From NCBI GenBank assembly GCA_002385465.1, contig DGDN01000038.1, forward strand, positions 1 to 7,755: a stretch of DNA of 7,755 bases. The letters run 5' to 3'. This DNA comes from Candidatus Fermentithermobacillaceae bacterium UBA3951. GTDB taxonomy: Bacteria; Bacillota; Sulfobacillia; Fermentithermobacillales; Fermentithermobacillaceae. A program made the position numbers and the translations under genes. Of the stretch, positions 1 through 5,720 are shown piece after piece. The notes under the pieces were generated by a model that was not told the origin of the DNA, made no database searches, and saw only the letters and a program-made list of their open reading frames with translations. The stretch's first letter is position 1. Each line of letters starts with the position of its first letter.

Positions 1-228
1 GGCAGGCCGCAGCGCGTAGACTGCCAAGAGCATGACAGCAACTCGGAGGATTTGGTCCGTCGCGAGGGCTCGCGTCCCCGCCCCGGTCTCAATTATGGAT
101 ATTAGAGACCTTTGAAGCCATGGACCGGCCAGGGTGGTAGCAGTCACCCCGAGCATAGAGAGAAAGGCAGCCACCATCCAACCCCAGTATCGTCTCGAGA
201 TTACCAGCAACCGAGTGACGTAGCGCAA
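1..228 (-). CDS. ABC exporter-type transmembrane protein, N-terminal part (runs off the left edge)
   Basis: An open frame of 76 codons reads from a TTG at 228 to the window edge without a stop. The product begins MRYVTRLL, followed by a basic stretch with aromatics (SRRYWGW), a hydrophobic helix at about residues 17-35 and the sequence AGPWLQRSLISII at 34-46. A second hydrophobic helix starts at about residue 60. A basic amphipathic start, then TM1, then a 'LAGP...' turn at its end is typical of the N-terminus of type IV (exporter) ABC transporters, which usually fuse the membrane domain to an ATPase; the ATPase would lie outside the window. The start is set by GAGGTG six nt upstream of TTG; a GTG at 237 is in frame but lacks a ribosome site. 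It lies about 160 nt downstream of murI on the same strand. The substrate cannot be inferred. The family call rests on the N-terminus alone, so it could be another polytopic membrane protein. Confidence 0.72.
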   Translation of the reverse strand, partial: MRYVTRLLVISRRYWGWMVAAFLSMLGVTATTLAGPWLQRSLISIIETGAGTRALATDQILRVAVMLLAVYALRPA

Positions 229-234
229 AAGCTT

Positions 235-240
235 CACCTC
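235..240 (-). promoter_or_regulatory. Ribosome binding site deciding the TTG start of the ABC-type gene
   Basis: GAGGTG on the minus strand sits six nt before TTG at 228. murI uses the same hexamer at the same spacing, which supports TTG over the in-frame GTG at 237, whose codon overlaps this site. Confidence 0.55.
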
Positions 241-390
241 GAATGAGCATGGAGTGTACTGCAACCAAAAGTTTCATACACGAACTAAATACTACGACAT
301 GGCCTCGCTCCTTTTCCTCCCCGCGGTTTCAAGACTGGGGGCCTCAGTAAGGAAGGTCCACTGCCGCTACTCCTATGGGGCTCAGGTCAT

Positions 391-1212
391 TCATCCGCCC
401 AAGGTGACCTTTTCGACAGACTCTATGCTCTTCCCCAAGAAAACCGAGCCGAGTCTCGCGAACACCTCAGGGTCGCCGCTGGTGTAATACCTGCGGACGG
501 GCTCAATCTCCGGCGCGCCTTCTTCCGCGGCGCCGAGTTTCTCATGGGGGAACATGGTCCTGAGCACAGACAAGGTCTCTTTGGCCGTCTCTTCTGCAGG
601 GTCCACAAGCGTCACGCCGGGGCCCATAACTTCCCCGATTAGAGACGCAAGAAGCGGAAAATGAGTGCAGCCCAAGACCAGAGCGTCTATTCCGGTGTCT
701 CGGAAGGCGCTCAAGACATCCCTCACAACGGTCCGGGCTTGATCACCCGTCGTGATCCCACTTTCCACCAAACGTACAAAAGGCATTGCAGACTGCCCTA
801 CCACTTGAACTCCGGGGTCCAATTTCTTGATGGCCTCAGCATAAGCGCCGCTTTTTACGGTGAACTCGGTGGCGACGACTCCCACCCGCCTGTTCTTCGT
901 GGCTTGAGCCGCACCTTTTGCCCCGGCGCCCACAACCCCGATTATGGGAAACGGATAATCGGGCTCTACGTCGGGAAGCGAAGCAGCGGTAGCGGTGTTG
1001 CAGGCGATGACCGCTATATCGATTCCCTTCTCACCAAGAAAGTCCAGGATTTCGCGGGAAAACCGCTGTATCGTCTCCCTAGGAAGAACGCCGTAGGGGT
1101 TGCGCCCGCTATCAGCGTAGTATTCCGTACTTGCTTGGGGGATTTTGTCGATTATCTCTTTTAGTACTGTGAGCCCTCCGAATCCGGAGTCGAATACACC
1201 GATCTTAACCAT
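391..1212 (-). CDS. murI: Glutamate racemase
   Basis: Cofactor-independent racemase of the Asp/Glu racemase family that interconverts L- and D-glutamate in the cytoplasm, supplying D-Glu to MurD for peptidoglycan. The 273-residue product has normal length. It shows VFDSGFGGL with Asp8-Ser9 near the N-terminus, the first catalytic cysteine in ACNTATA (Cys71), and the second in GCTHFPLL (Cys182) followed by His184. Glu150 lies in the LVESG motif. All the acid-base residues expected for an active enzyme are present. An ATG at 1245 lies 33 nt upstream in frame, but ATG at 1212 is preferred: AGAGGTG is six nt upstream of it, it gives the canonical MVKIGVFDSG start, and the 1245 start would place coding sequence in the 11-bp repeats. 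The downstream gene on the same strand is the ABC-type gene, after a gap of about 160 nt with no convincing terminator. Upstream is a long repeat-rich intergenic region. Confidence 0.97.
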   Translation of the reverse strand: MVKIGVFDSGFGGLTVLKEIIDKIPQASTEYYADSGRNPYGVLPRETIQRFSREILDFLGEKGIDIAVIACNTATAASLPDVEPDYPFPIIGVVGAGAKGAAQATKNRRVGVVATEFTVKSGAYAEAIKKLDPGVQVVGQSAMPFVRLVESGITTGDQARTVVRDVLSAFRDTGIDALVLGCTHFPLLASLIGEVMGPGVTLVDPAEETAKETLSVLRTMFPHEKLGAAEEGAPEIEPVRRYYTSGDPEVFARLGSVFLGKSIESVEKVTLGG

Positions 1213-1218
1213 GCTAGA

Positions 1219-1225
1219 CACCTCT
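1219..1225 (-). promoter_or_regulatory. murI ribosome binding site
   Basis: AGAGGTG on the minus strand, six nt before ATG 1212. It fixes the murI start there rather than at 1245, which has no purine-rich upstream sequence. Confidence 0.75.
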
Positions 1226-1289
1226 GTCACTCGTTTGTCAGTCACTTGTCAGTCAATTGTCAGTCAACAGTCTGTCACTTGTTCAGCCA
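1224..1289. repeat. 11-bp direct repeats in the murI leader
   Basis: Three adjacent copies, TTGTCAGTCAC (1235-1245), TTGTCAGTCAA (1246-1256) and TTGTCAGTCAA (1257-1267), are identical except for the last base. They are flanked in register by degenerate copies at 1224-1234 (CTGTCACTCGT), 1268-1278 (CAGTCTGTCAC) and 1279-1289 (TTGTTCAGCCA). The period of 11 bp is about one helical turn. The array ends next to the murI ribosome site and would lie in the 5' leader if transcription begins at the candidate promoter near 1317-1345. Read on the transcribed strand the unit is TTGACTGACAA, itself an imperfect dyad (TTG...CAA). Role unknown: it could be operator half-sites, a leader structure or a slippage-generated microsatellite. 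Confidence 0.85.
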
Positions 1290-1316
1290 TCATTTTTCCG
1301 TTCCCTTGTCGCTTCC

Positions 1317-1345
1317 AGAATACCTGTTGGCTCTCCGGATGTCAC
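1317..1345 (-). promoter_or_regulatory. Candidate murI promoter
   Basis: On the minus strand GTGACA (1340-1345; five of six to TTGACA) and TATTCT (1317-1322; four of six to TATAAT) are separated by exactly 17 nt. Transcription would start near 1310, leaving a leader of about 100 nt that carries the 11-bp repeats. The -10 is weak, so this is tentative. Confidence 0.35.
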
Positions 1346-1356
1346 CTTAATCCGGA
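1334..1356. promoter_or_regulatory. Inverted repeat over the candidate murI -35 (operator-like)
   Basis: A perfect 7-bp inverted repeat, TCCGGAT (1334-1340) and ATCCGGA (1350-1356), with a 9-bp spacer. It is centred on the candidate -35 hexamer, the layout expected of a repressor operator. It could also be a diverged edge of the 31-bp array, which contains CCGGATA in unit 2. No terminator-like T run follows on either strand. Confidence 0.45.
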
Positions 1357-1379
1357 CCCGGGATACCTCCTTCGCCCTG

Positions 1380-1845
1380 GGTCCTGCCCGGGATAGCCGG
1401 TTTTCAGCAACCTATCGTAAAGGACAGTCCGTTCTGGGTGACCTATCCGTCCGGATACCTCGGTTTCGGGAACCTATGGCCGCGGATAAGCAGTTCCAAG
1501 CCAGCTATCCCGGATAATAACCCGTTCTGAGCCACCTATCACCGTGGATAACACGGTCTGAGCGAGCTATCGTGGAAGACAATCCGATTTGAGCGACTTA
1601 TCGTCGCCGACAGCGCGATTTCAGCAAGCTATCATTGGGGATGGTCCTTTCTGAGCGACCTTTTGCGGATGACAATCCGTTTTCAAGGACCTATTGTCGC
1701 GGACAATCCGCTTTCATCGACCTATCGCGACAGACAATCCGATCTAAACAACCTATTGTCGATGACAGTACGGTTTGAGCGACCTATCGTCCACCGACAG
1801 TACGGTTTCAGCGACCTATCATAGCCGGCGGCCCTGTCTGAACGG
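1380..1845. repeat. Degenerate 31-bp tandem array, about 14 units, helically phased
   Basis: Counting by hand, units begin at 1411, 1442, 1473, 1504, 1535, 1566, 1597, 1628, 1659, 1690, 1721, 1752, 1783 and 1815. Every unit is 31 bp except the one at 1783, which is 32. A partial unit precedes the array at 1380-1410. The best conserved block spans each unit junction, roughly TTTGAGCGA then CCTATCGT; the middle of the unit (about positions 9-22) varies and often reads GGACAATCCG or CCGGATAAC. Spacing is kept although many bases differ between neighbours, and 31 bp is close to three turns of B-DNA. Several units contain dyads: TATCCG/CGGATA at 1444-1457, ATTGTC/GACAAT at 1693-1707, ATTGTC/GACAGT at 1755-1769. 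Because 31 is not a multiple of three the array cannot keep one reading frame. It separates the divergent murI and the 1949 gene. It has neither identical repeats nor unrelated spacers, so it is not a CRISPR array. Function unknown: phased protein-binding sites, hairpin-rich RNA or a decaying minisatellite are all possible. Confidence 0.9.
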
Positions 1846-1886
1846 TGAGATGCCGTCAAGGCATGGCGTCGAGCGTTTCTTCCCCG

Positions 1887-1899
1887 CCGGGTCACCCGG
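1887..1899. promoter_or_regulatory. Dyad upstream of the 1949 gene (operator-like)
   Basis: CCGGGT and ACCCGG flank a single C, forming a perfect 13-bp dyad. A CATAAT (-10-like, five of six) follows at 1913-1918, so the dyad covers the -35 position, where no good -35 hexamer is seen (GGTCAC at 1890-1895). This layout would suit an activator- or repressor-controlled promoter for the 1949 gene, but it rests on one dyad and a lone -10. Confidence 0.3.
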
Positions 1900-1948
1900 G
1901 AACCCTTCTCAACATAATCTGGACAAAAGAGATAAGAGGGGGATACGG

Positions 1949-2533
1949 ATGAAACCGTCTTCCACGGCCTTGGGCCGCCGCTGGAGAAGGGTTAGTCAAG
2001 CCCACCTGGACCTCAACAACATGTTACGCCTCCTATGGGAACAGCACGTCTGGTGGACTAGGTCGTTCATTATAAGCGTTGCGTTCAACCTTCCCGATTT
2101 GAGCGTCGTGACCGCAAGGCTTCTCCGAAACCCAAAGGACTTCCAGGCAGCATTGGAGCCTTTGTACGGGGCCGAAATAGCCGCGCAGTTCGCCCGGCTA
2201 TTCACCGCCCACCTAACGATCGCCGCCGAACTGGTGCAAGCCGCGAAGGCCGGGGATACGGCAAGAGCAGCGGATGCGGAGCGCCGCTGGTACCTAAACG
2301 CAGATGAAATAGCCTACTTCCTGGCGCACATCAACCGGTTCTGGTCACAAGAAGTATGGAGGGCAATGCTCCACGAGCATCTTGCCCTGACGAAGGACGA
2401 AGCCGTGGCAGTCCTCTCCGGGAGGTTCGAACAAAGCATTCAGATATTCGACCAAGTGGAACTCCAAGCCCTGGAGATGGCCGATGTCATGACCGAAGGA
2501 ATCGTCAGGCAGTTTCCTAGACGATTCAGGTAG
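1949..2533 (+). CDS. Conserved-looking helical protein of unknown function
   Basis: A 194-residue protein with no signal peptide or clear membrane helix, predicted by eye to be nearly all alpha-helical. Notable stretches are LLWEQHVWWTRSFIIS (28-43), NLPDL followed by LLRNPKDF (47-65), LYG (72-74), RRWYLNADEIAYFL (112-125), FWSQEVWRAMLHEHLALTKDEA (131-152) and FDQ...MADVMTEGI (167-185). Two halves look related: Trp30-x2-His33 with the following NPKDF, and Trp137 to His144 with LTKDE and a later FD. I recall similar uncharacterised proteins in Firmicutes, sometimes labelled 'acetylglutamate kinase', but nothing here supports kinase activity. The start is ATG 1949 with AAGAGGGGG six nt upstream. 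The frame stays open back to an ATG at 1775, but that extension runs through three repeat units and has no ribosome site. It is transcribed divergently from murI and ends 23 nt from the convergent msrAB. A metal-binding helical bundle (His plus acidic residues) is possible but unproven. Confidence 0.85.
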   Translation: MKPSSTALGRRWRRVSQAHLDLNNMLRLLWEQHVWWTRSFIISVAFNLPDLSVVTARLLRNPKDFQAALEPLYGAEIAAQFARLFTAHLTIAAELVQAAKAGDTARAADAERRWYLNADEIAYFLAHINRFWSQEVWRAMLHEHLALTKDEAVAVLSGRFEQSIQIFDQVELQALEMADVMTEGIVRQFPRRFR

Positions 2534-2556
2534 ACGTGAAGCCCATTATCGATAGC

Positions 2557-3546
2557 TCAAGCTTTTTTGAACAGAGAGGCGTATGAACCGTACCCCTCCT
2601 TCTCCAGGTCTTCGAGGGGGATGAACCTTAAGGCCGCAGAGTTGATACAGTACCTGAGGCCGGTCGGCTCGGGTCCGTCGTTGAACACGTGGCCCAGATG
2701 GGAACCGGCGTAGGCACTCTTTACTTCCGTCCTCACCATGTTGTGGCTGTAGTCTGGGACTTCAACTATGTTTTCCTTCTTAATGGGCTTTGTGAAGCTC
2801 GGCCAGCCACAGCCTGAGTCAAACTTGTCGAGGGAGGTGAAAAGCGGTACTCCCGACACAATATCCACATAGATGCCTGGGCGGGTATTGTCCCAATACT
2901 CGTTCTGAAACGGGGGCTCAGTCGCCCCCTCTTGAGTCACCCGGTACTGCTCGGGAGTAAGACGGGCGCGGAGCTCTTCCTTGGAAGGTATTGATGAGAC
3001 AGGTTCATCGGGAGCCTCCGTGGACCACGCCCTCTCCAAGAAAGCCTGGCGGCCTGAACCGACCTTGTACCGCCTGTACTCCTCCGGCTTCTTCGCGTAG
3101 TAGTCCTGGTGGAACTCCTCGGCGACGTAGAACTCGGAAGCAGGAAGGATCTCGGTTGCGATGTCCTTTGCGAAGCGACCCGAACGACCTAGCGCGGCCT
3201 TCGACTCCTCAGCTTCTCGCCTCTGCTCCTCGTCGAGGTAGAAAATCGCCGTTCTATATTGGGAACCTCTGTCCATAAACTGACCGGAGGCGTCGGTCGG
3301 GTCGATCTGCCTCCAGAACACGTCAAGGAGGGTCCGGTAGGATATCTTCGAAGGGTCGTACTCGATCCTCACGGCTTCGTAATGGCCGGTTTCGCCGGAA
3401 CACACCTGCTGGTAAGTAGGATTTGGGACGTCGCCTCCAATATAGCCGCACAAGACCTCTTTCACACCCTCGAGGCCTGCAAACGGCTGAACCATGCACC
3501 AGAAACATCCACCCGCAAATATGGCGTAAGCTGACCGGTCAGTCAC
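2557..3546 (-). CDS. msrAB: Bifunctional methionine sulfoxide reductase MsrA-MsrB fusion
   Basis: Reduces both epimers of protein methionine sulfoxide: the MsrA domain acts on the S form, MsrB on the R form, with electrons normally from thioredoxin. The 329-residue product has MsrA at about 5-155 and MsrB at about 190-315. In MsrA, GGCFWCM carries the catalytic Cys14, GHYEAV the conserved Glu57, and DRGSQYR the substrate-pocket Asp and Tyr. Cys17 makes a CxxC with Cys14, a form seen in other MsrAB fusions. In MsrB, SGCGWPSF carries Cys246 and RYCINSA the catalytic Cys300. I see no paired CxxC zinc motifs, so MsrB should be the zinc-free type that uses Cys246 to resolve the disulfide. There is no signal peptide, so it is cytoplasmic. 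The start is GTG 3546, with GAGGGAGGG seven nt upstream. It follows the S9 peptidase on the same strand after 120 nt and may be the last gene of that operon, or have its own promoter in the gap. Confidence 0.97.
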   Translation of the reverse strand: MTDRSAYAIFAGGCFWCMVQPFAGLEGVKEVLCGYIGGDVPNPTYQQVCSGETGHYEAVRIEYDPSKISYRTLLDVFWRQIDPTDASGQFMDRGSQYRTAIFYLDEEQRREAEESKAALGRSGRFAKDIATEILPASEFYVAEEFHQDYYAKKPEEYRRYKVGSGRQAFLERAWSTEAPDEPVSSIPSKEELRARLTPEQYRVTQEGATEPPFQNEYWDNTRPGIYVDIVSGVPLFTSLDKFDSGCGWPSFTKPIKKENIVEVPDYSHNMVRTEVKSAYAGSHLGHVFNDGPEPTGLRYCINSAALRFIPLEDLEKEGYGSYASLFKKA

Positions 3547-3553
3547 CGGAAGA

Positions 3554-3562
3554 CCCTCCCTC
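3554..3562 (-). promoter_or_regulatory. Strong ribosome binding site deciding the GTG start of msrAB
   Basis: GAGGGAGGG on the minus strand, seven nt before GTG 3546. Together with the following TCTTCCGGTGA it almost copies the initiation region of the S9 peptidase gene. Confidence 0.75.
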
Positions 3563-3588
3563 GATCCGTTAGTTCATTCGTTACAGAC

Positions 3589-3648
3589 GGCCTGGGACCT
3601 CAGCATCAACTCTGTCTCCATCTCGGTCGCATGCCGCCGGCCCAGGCC
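3589..3648. repeat. Inverted repeat in the leader between the peptidase gene and msrAB
   Basis: GGCCTGGG (3589-3596) and CCCAGGCC (3641-3648) are perfectly complementary with a 44-nt loop, and the pairing can extend outward (ACGGCC against GGCC-CTCCGT) with a small bulge. No T run follows on the minus strand, so this is not an intrinsic terminator. It could shape the leader of msrAB mRNA or mark an RNA-processing site. Confidence 0.45.
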
Positions 3649-3666
3649 CTCCGTCGTAGATATAGG

Positions 3667-5700
3667 CTACCCGGAATCTTGACATGAGCCCCTGAGGTGC
3701 TTGTCGAAGAACCGCGTCATCTTCGGCATCGCATCCATCCACGTCTTTTTCTTGGCGAACGTGTGGACCTCGTCGGGGTAGTATACAACCTCAAAGTCTT
3801 TTCCTAGGTCGACAAGGTCCCTAATGATGGAGTCCACCTGCTGGAAGTCCACGTTCATGTCGGCCGTGCCGTGCACGTTTAGAAGCGGTGCCTTCATGTT
3901 GTTAGCGAAGGTCTTGGGTGATGCTTGCCTGTAAAGGTCGGGCGAAGCCTCCGGTTCCCCTCCTAGGAACATCTTGAAGAGCCCGGCCCGCTTTCCGTAC
4001 CTCTTGTCGGCCCATTTCGTCCACTGGACGTAATCCCAGATCCCTGCGATGTTTATGCCGCATTTGAAGGCATCCGGATACTGTGTCAGGCAGTGCAGGG
4101 TGAGGAAACCGCCGTAGCTCAGGCCGTAAACGCCCACCCTCTCAGGGTCGACATAGGGCAATCCCTTCAGATAGTTGCCCGCTTCCACGATATCCGTCAC
4201 GTCGTCGACGCCCATCTTGTAGTAAAGGGCCTGTCTGAAGTCGCGCCCGTACCCTATCCCCCCGCGGAAGTTAACCGTCAAGACAACGTAGCCTTCTTGG
4301 ACGAGATACTGGTTGTACGCATGGAAAAGGGCGTAGGACCTTTGAGGATGCCAGCCTCGCCTCATCTGCCGGATGGGCCCTCCGTGAATCCACACAATGG
4401 CTGGGAGCTTCTTCCCCGGCCCTATAACCTTAGGTTTCATGAGGTAGGCATGGATGGTGAGACCGCCCGCGCTTTCGAACCGCACCTCTTCCGGCTCAAA
4501 CTGGTTCGCGGGATCCCACACTTCGGGCATTGAGAACGTCACCTGGGTCGGGTTTTCCCCGCCCGGGCCGGACACCCACAGGTCTCCGTTCCTAAACTCG
4601 TCACAATGCTGGAAAGCCAGCCGCCCGTCGGGAGAGATGTTAACCAGCGAGTTGGTCCCGGGGATACCGATGATCTTCACGCTCTCCCCCGTCTCCAGGC
4701 TGTAGCGGTAGATATGACGCTGGTCAACGGCGTCTTTGTTGGAGGAGTACAGGAATCCGGAGCCGTCGGGGAGCCATTTGGCCGAATCTCCCGCGTGGGC
4801 GAAATCCTCGCACTCTCCGAAGGTGACTTGCCGTACCTCCTTGGTGGCAAGGTCAAGGATATAATGGTGCGCCCACCCGTCGTTCTCCATCATAAGGAGG
4901 AGCTTCGTGCGGTCCGGCGACACGGACGCTCCGGTGAACATGACGGTACCTTTGCCGGTACCCTCAATCCGGTACAGGAGCTCGGGAGCGAGAGGCCGGT
5001 GGCGCGCGGGTTCATCGCAGTCTTCCGAAACGCCGAACCTGACGGTCCACAGCTCCGCAGCCAGTCCCCCGTCTGAATGCTGGGTGTACATAAGCGTATT
5101 TTCCTGAAGCCAAGTTGGCGCTCCGGCGGACCTTGCAAAATGCGACCGCCACTCCAACTTGACTCCCGACGGGGCAACCTTTCCAACGGCTATCTGGTGG
5201 TATGACTCTTCGTCCCGGAAGCTGAACGCGAACCGGTCGGATGATGGCGACCACTCAGCCCGGCCCTCAAGAGCCCTTCCCGGCGCTGCCCCGGAAGGAG
5301 GGAGGAACTCGATGAACTTGCCCGTCGCCTCTTCCAGCAACCAGATGGCTCCACCCCTCAAGAAGGCAAGATGGGAGCCGTCAGGCGAAAGAGACAGCCC
5401 ACCCGCGGACCTACCTTCAAGCAGCGTGTCGAAAGTTTCAAAACCGGGGCCGTTGAGCCTCACAAGTGAACCGTCTACTGTCGCATAGATCTTTCCGTCT
5501 TTGGTCCACACGAAGTCGGAGGCGCCGTTCTTGGCAGTCGTCAGTTTCCTGGGAGCCGACTTCCCCGGCTCTACGAGCCAAAGGTCCTTTAGACCTCCGT
5601 CATCCCAGATAAACGCTATGTACCGTCCGTCAGGGCTCCAATCCCACTTGCCCAGGTACTTCACGTCCAATACGTCGGATATGGTTATCGGACCGCTCAC
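3667..5700 (-). CDS. S9 family peptidase (acylaminoacyl/prolyl oligopeptidase type)
   Basis: Serine peptidase that cleaves short peptides, probably an acylaminoacyl- or dipeptidyl-peptidase-like enzyme; no signal peptide is seen, so it is likely cytoplasmic. The product is 677 residues, normal for the family. The N-terminal part (about 15-400) is a beta-propeller with TolB/PD40-like motifs: WSPDGRYIAF (21-30), WTKDGKIYA (65-73), LSPDGSHLAF (104-113), WSPSSDRFAF (150-159), VSPDRTKLLL (260-269), LPDGSGFLYS (310-319) and ISPDGRLAF (355-363). The C-terminal alpha/beta-hydrolase domain (about 405-677) has the oxyanion HGG at 439-441, nucleophile Ser528 in GLSYGG, Asp614 in HGTADMNV and His646 in PDEVHTF, a complete triad. 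The start is GTG 5700, with GAGGGAGGG six nt upstream; an ATG at 5742 in frame overlaps the end of the upstream gene's spacer and has no ribosome site. It lies 52 nt after the aminotransferase and 120 nt before msrAB. Substrate preference cannot be told from the sequence. Confidence 0.95.
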   Translation of the reverse strand: MSGPITISDVLDVKYLGKWDWSPDGRYIAFIWDDGGLKDLWLVEPGKSAPRKLTTAKNGASDFVWTKDGKIYATVDGSLVRLNGPGFETFDTLLEGRSAGGLSLSPDGSHLAFLRGGAIWLLEEATGKFIEFLPPSGAAPGRALEGRAEWSPSSDRFAFSFRDEESYHQIAVGKVAPSGVKLEWRSHFARSAGAPTWLQENTLMYTQHSDGGLAAELWTVRFGVSEDCDEPARHRPLAPELLYRIEGTGKGTVMFTGASVSPDRTKLLLMMENDGWAHHYILDLATKEVRQVTFGECEDFAHAGDSAKWLPDGSGFLYSSNKDAVDQRHIYRYSLETGESVKIIGIPGTNSLVNISPDGRLAFQHCDEFRNGDLWVSGPGGENPTQVTFSMPEVWDPANQFEPEEVRFESAGGLTIHAYLMKPKVIGPGKKLPAIVWIHGGPIRQMRRGWHPQRSYALFHAYNQYLVQEGYVVLTVNFRGGIGYGRDFRQALYYKMGVDDVTDIVEAGNYLKGLPYVDPERVGVYGLSYGGFLTLHCLTQYPDAFKCGINIAGIWDYVQWTKWADKRYGKRAGLFKMFLGGEPEASPDLYRQASPKTFANNMKAPLLNVHGTADMNVDFQQVDSIIRDLVDLGKDFEVVYYPDEVHTFAKKKTWMDAMPKMTRFFDKHLRGSCQDSG

Positions 5701-5706
5701 CGGAAA

Positions 5707-5715
5707 CCCTCCCTC
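5707..5715 (-). promoter_or_regulatory. Strong ribosome binding site deciding the GTG start of the S9 peptidase
   Basis: GAGGGAGGG on the minus strand, six nt before GTG 5700. It rules out the longer reading from ATG 5742, which would put this site inside the coding sequence. Confidence 0.75.
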
Positions 5716-5720
5716 AGAAA

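Noticed and set aside
89..277. 62-residue minus-strand reading frame
   Set aside because: It overlaps the ABC-type gene in another frame, has no ribosome site or recognisable features, and has a composition typical of a shadow frame.
661..1164. 167-codon plus-strand frame opposite murI
   Set aside because: It is antisense to a glutamate racemase with all catalytic motifs, and its product is rich in residues typical of a shadow frame.
1380..1845. CRISPR array
   Set aside because: The unit is 31 bp in total with no room for a repeat plus a spacer of usual size. All positions are partly conserved, no two units are identical, and no cas gene is present.
1775..1948. 58-residue N-terminal extension of the helical protein from ATG 1775
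   Set aside because: It would translate three 31-bp repeat units, has no ribosome site at 1775 and is low-complexity, while ATG 1949 has a strong ribosome site six nt upstream.
2547..2575. Bidirectional terminator between the 1949 gene and msrAB
   Set aside because: There is a TATCGATA palindrome and a run of six T, but the TCAA/TTGA arms around the T run are only four bases and no GC-rich stem precedes it.
4093..5488. Plus-strand reading frames of 80-156 codons opposite the S9 peptidase gene
   Set aside because: They mirror a well-supported gene with complete catalytic motifs, have no ribosome sites and resemble no protein family.
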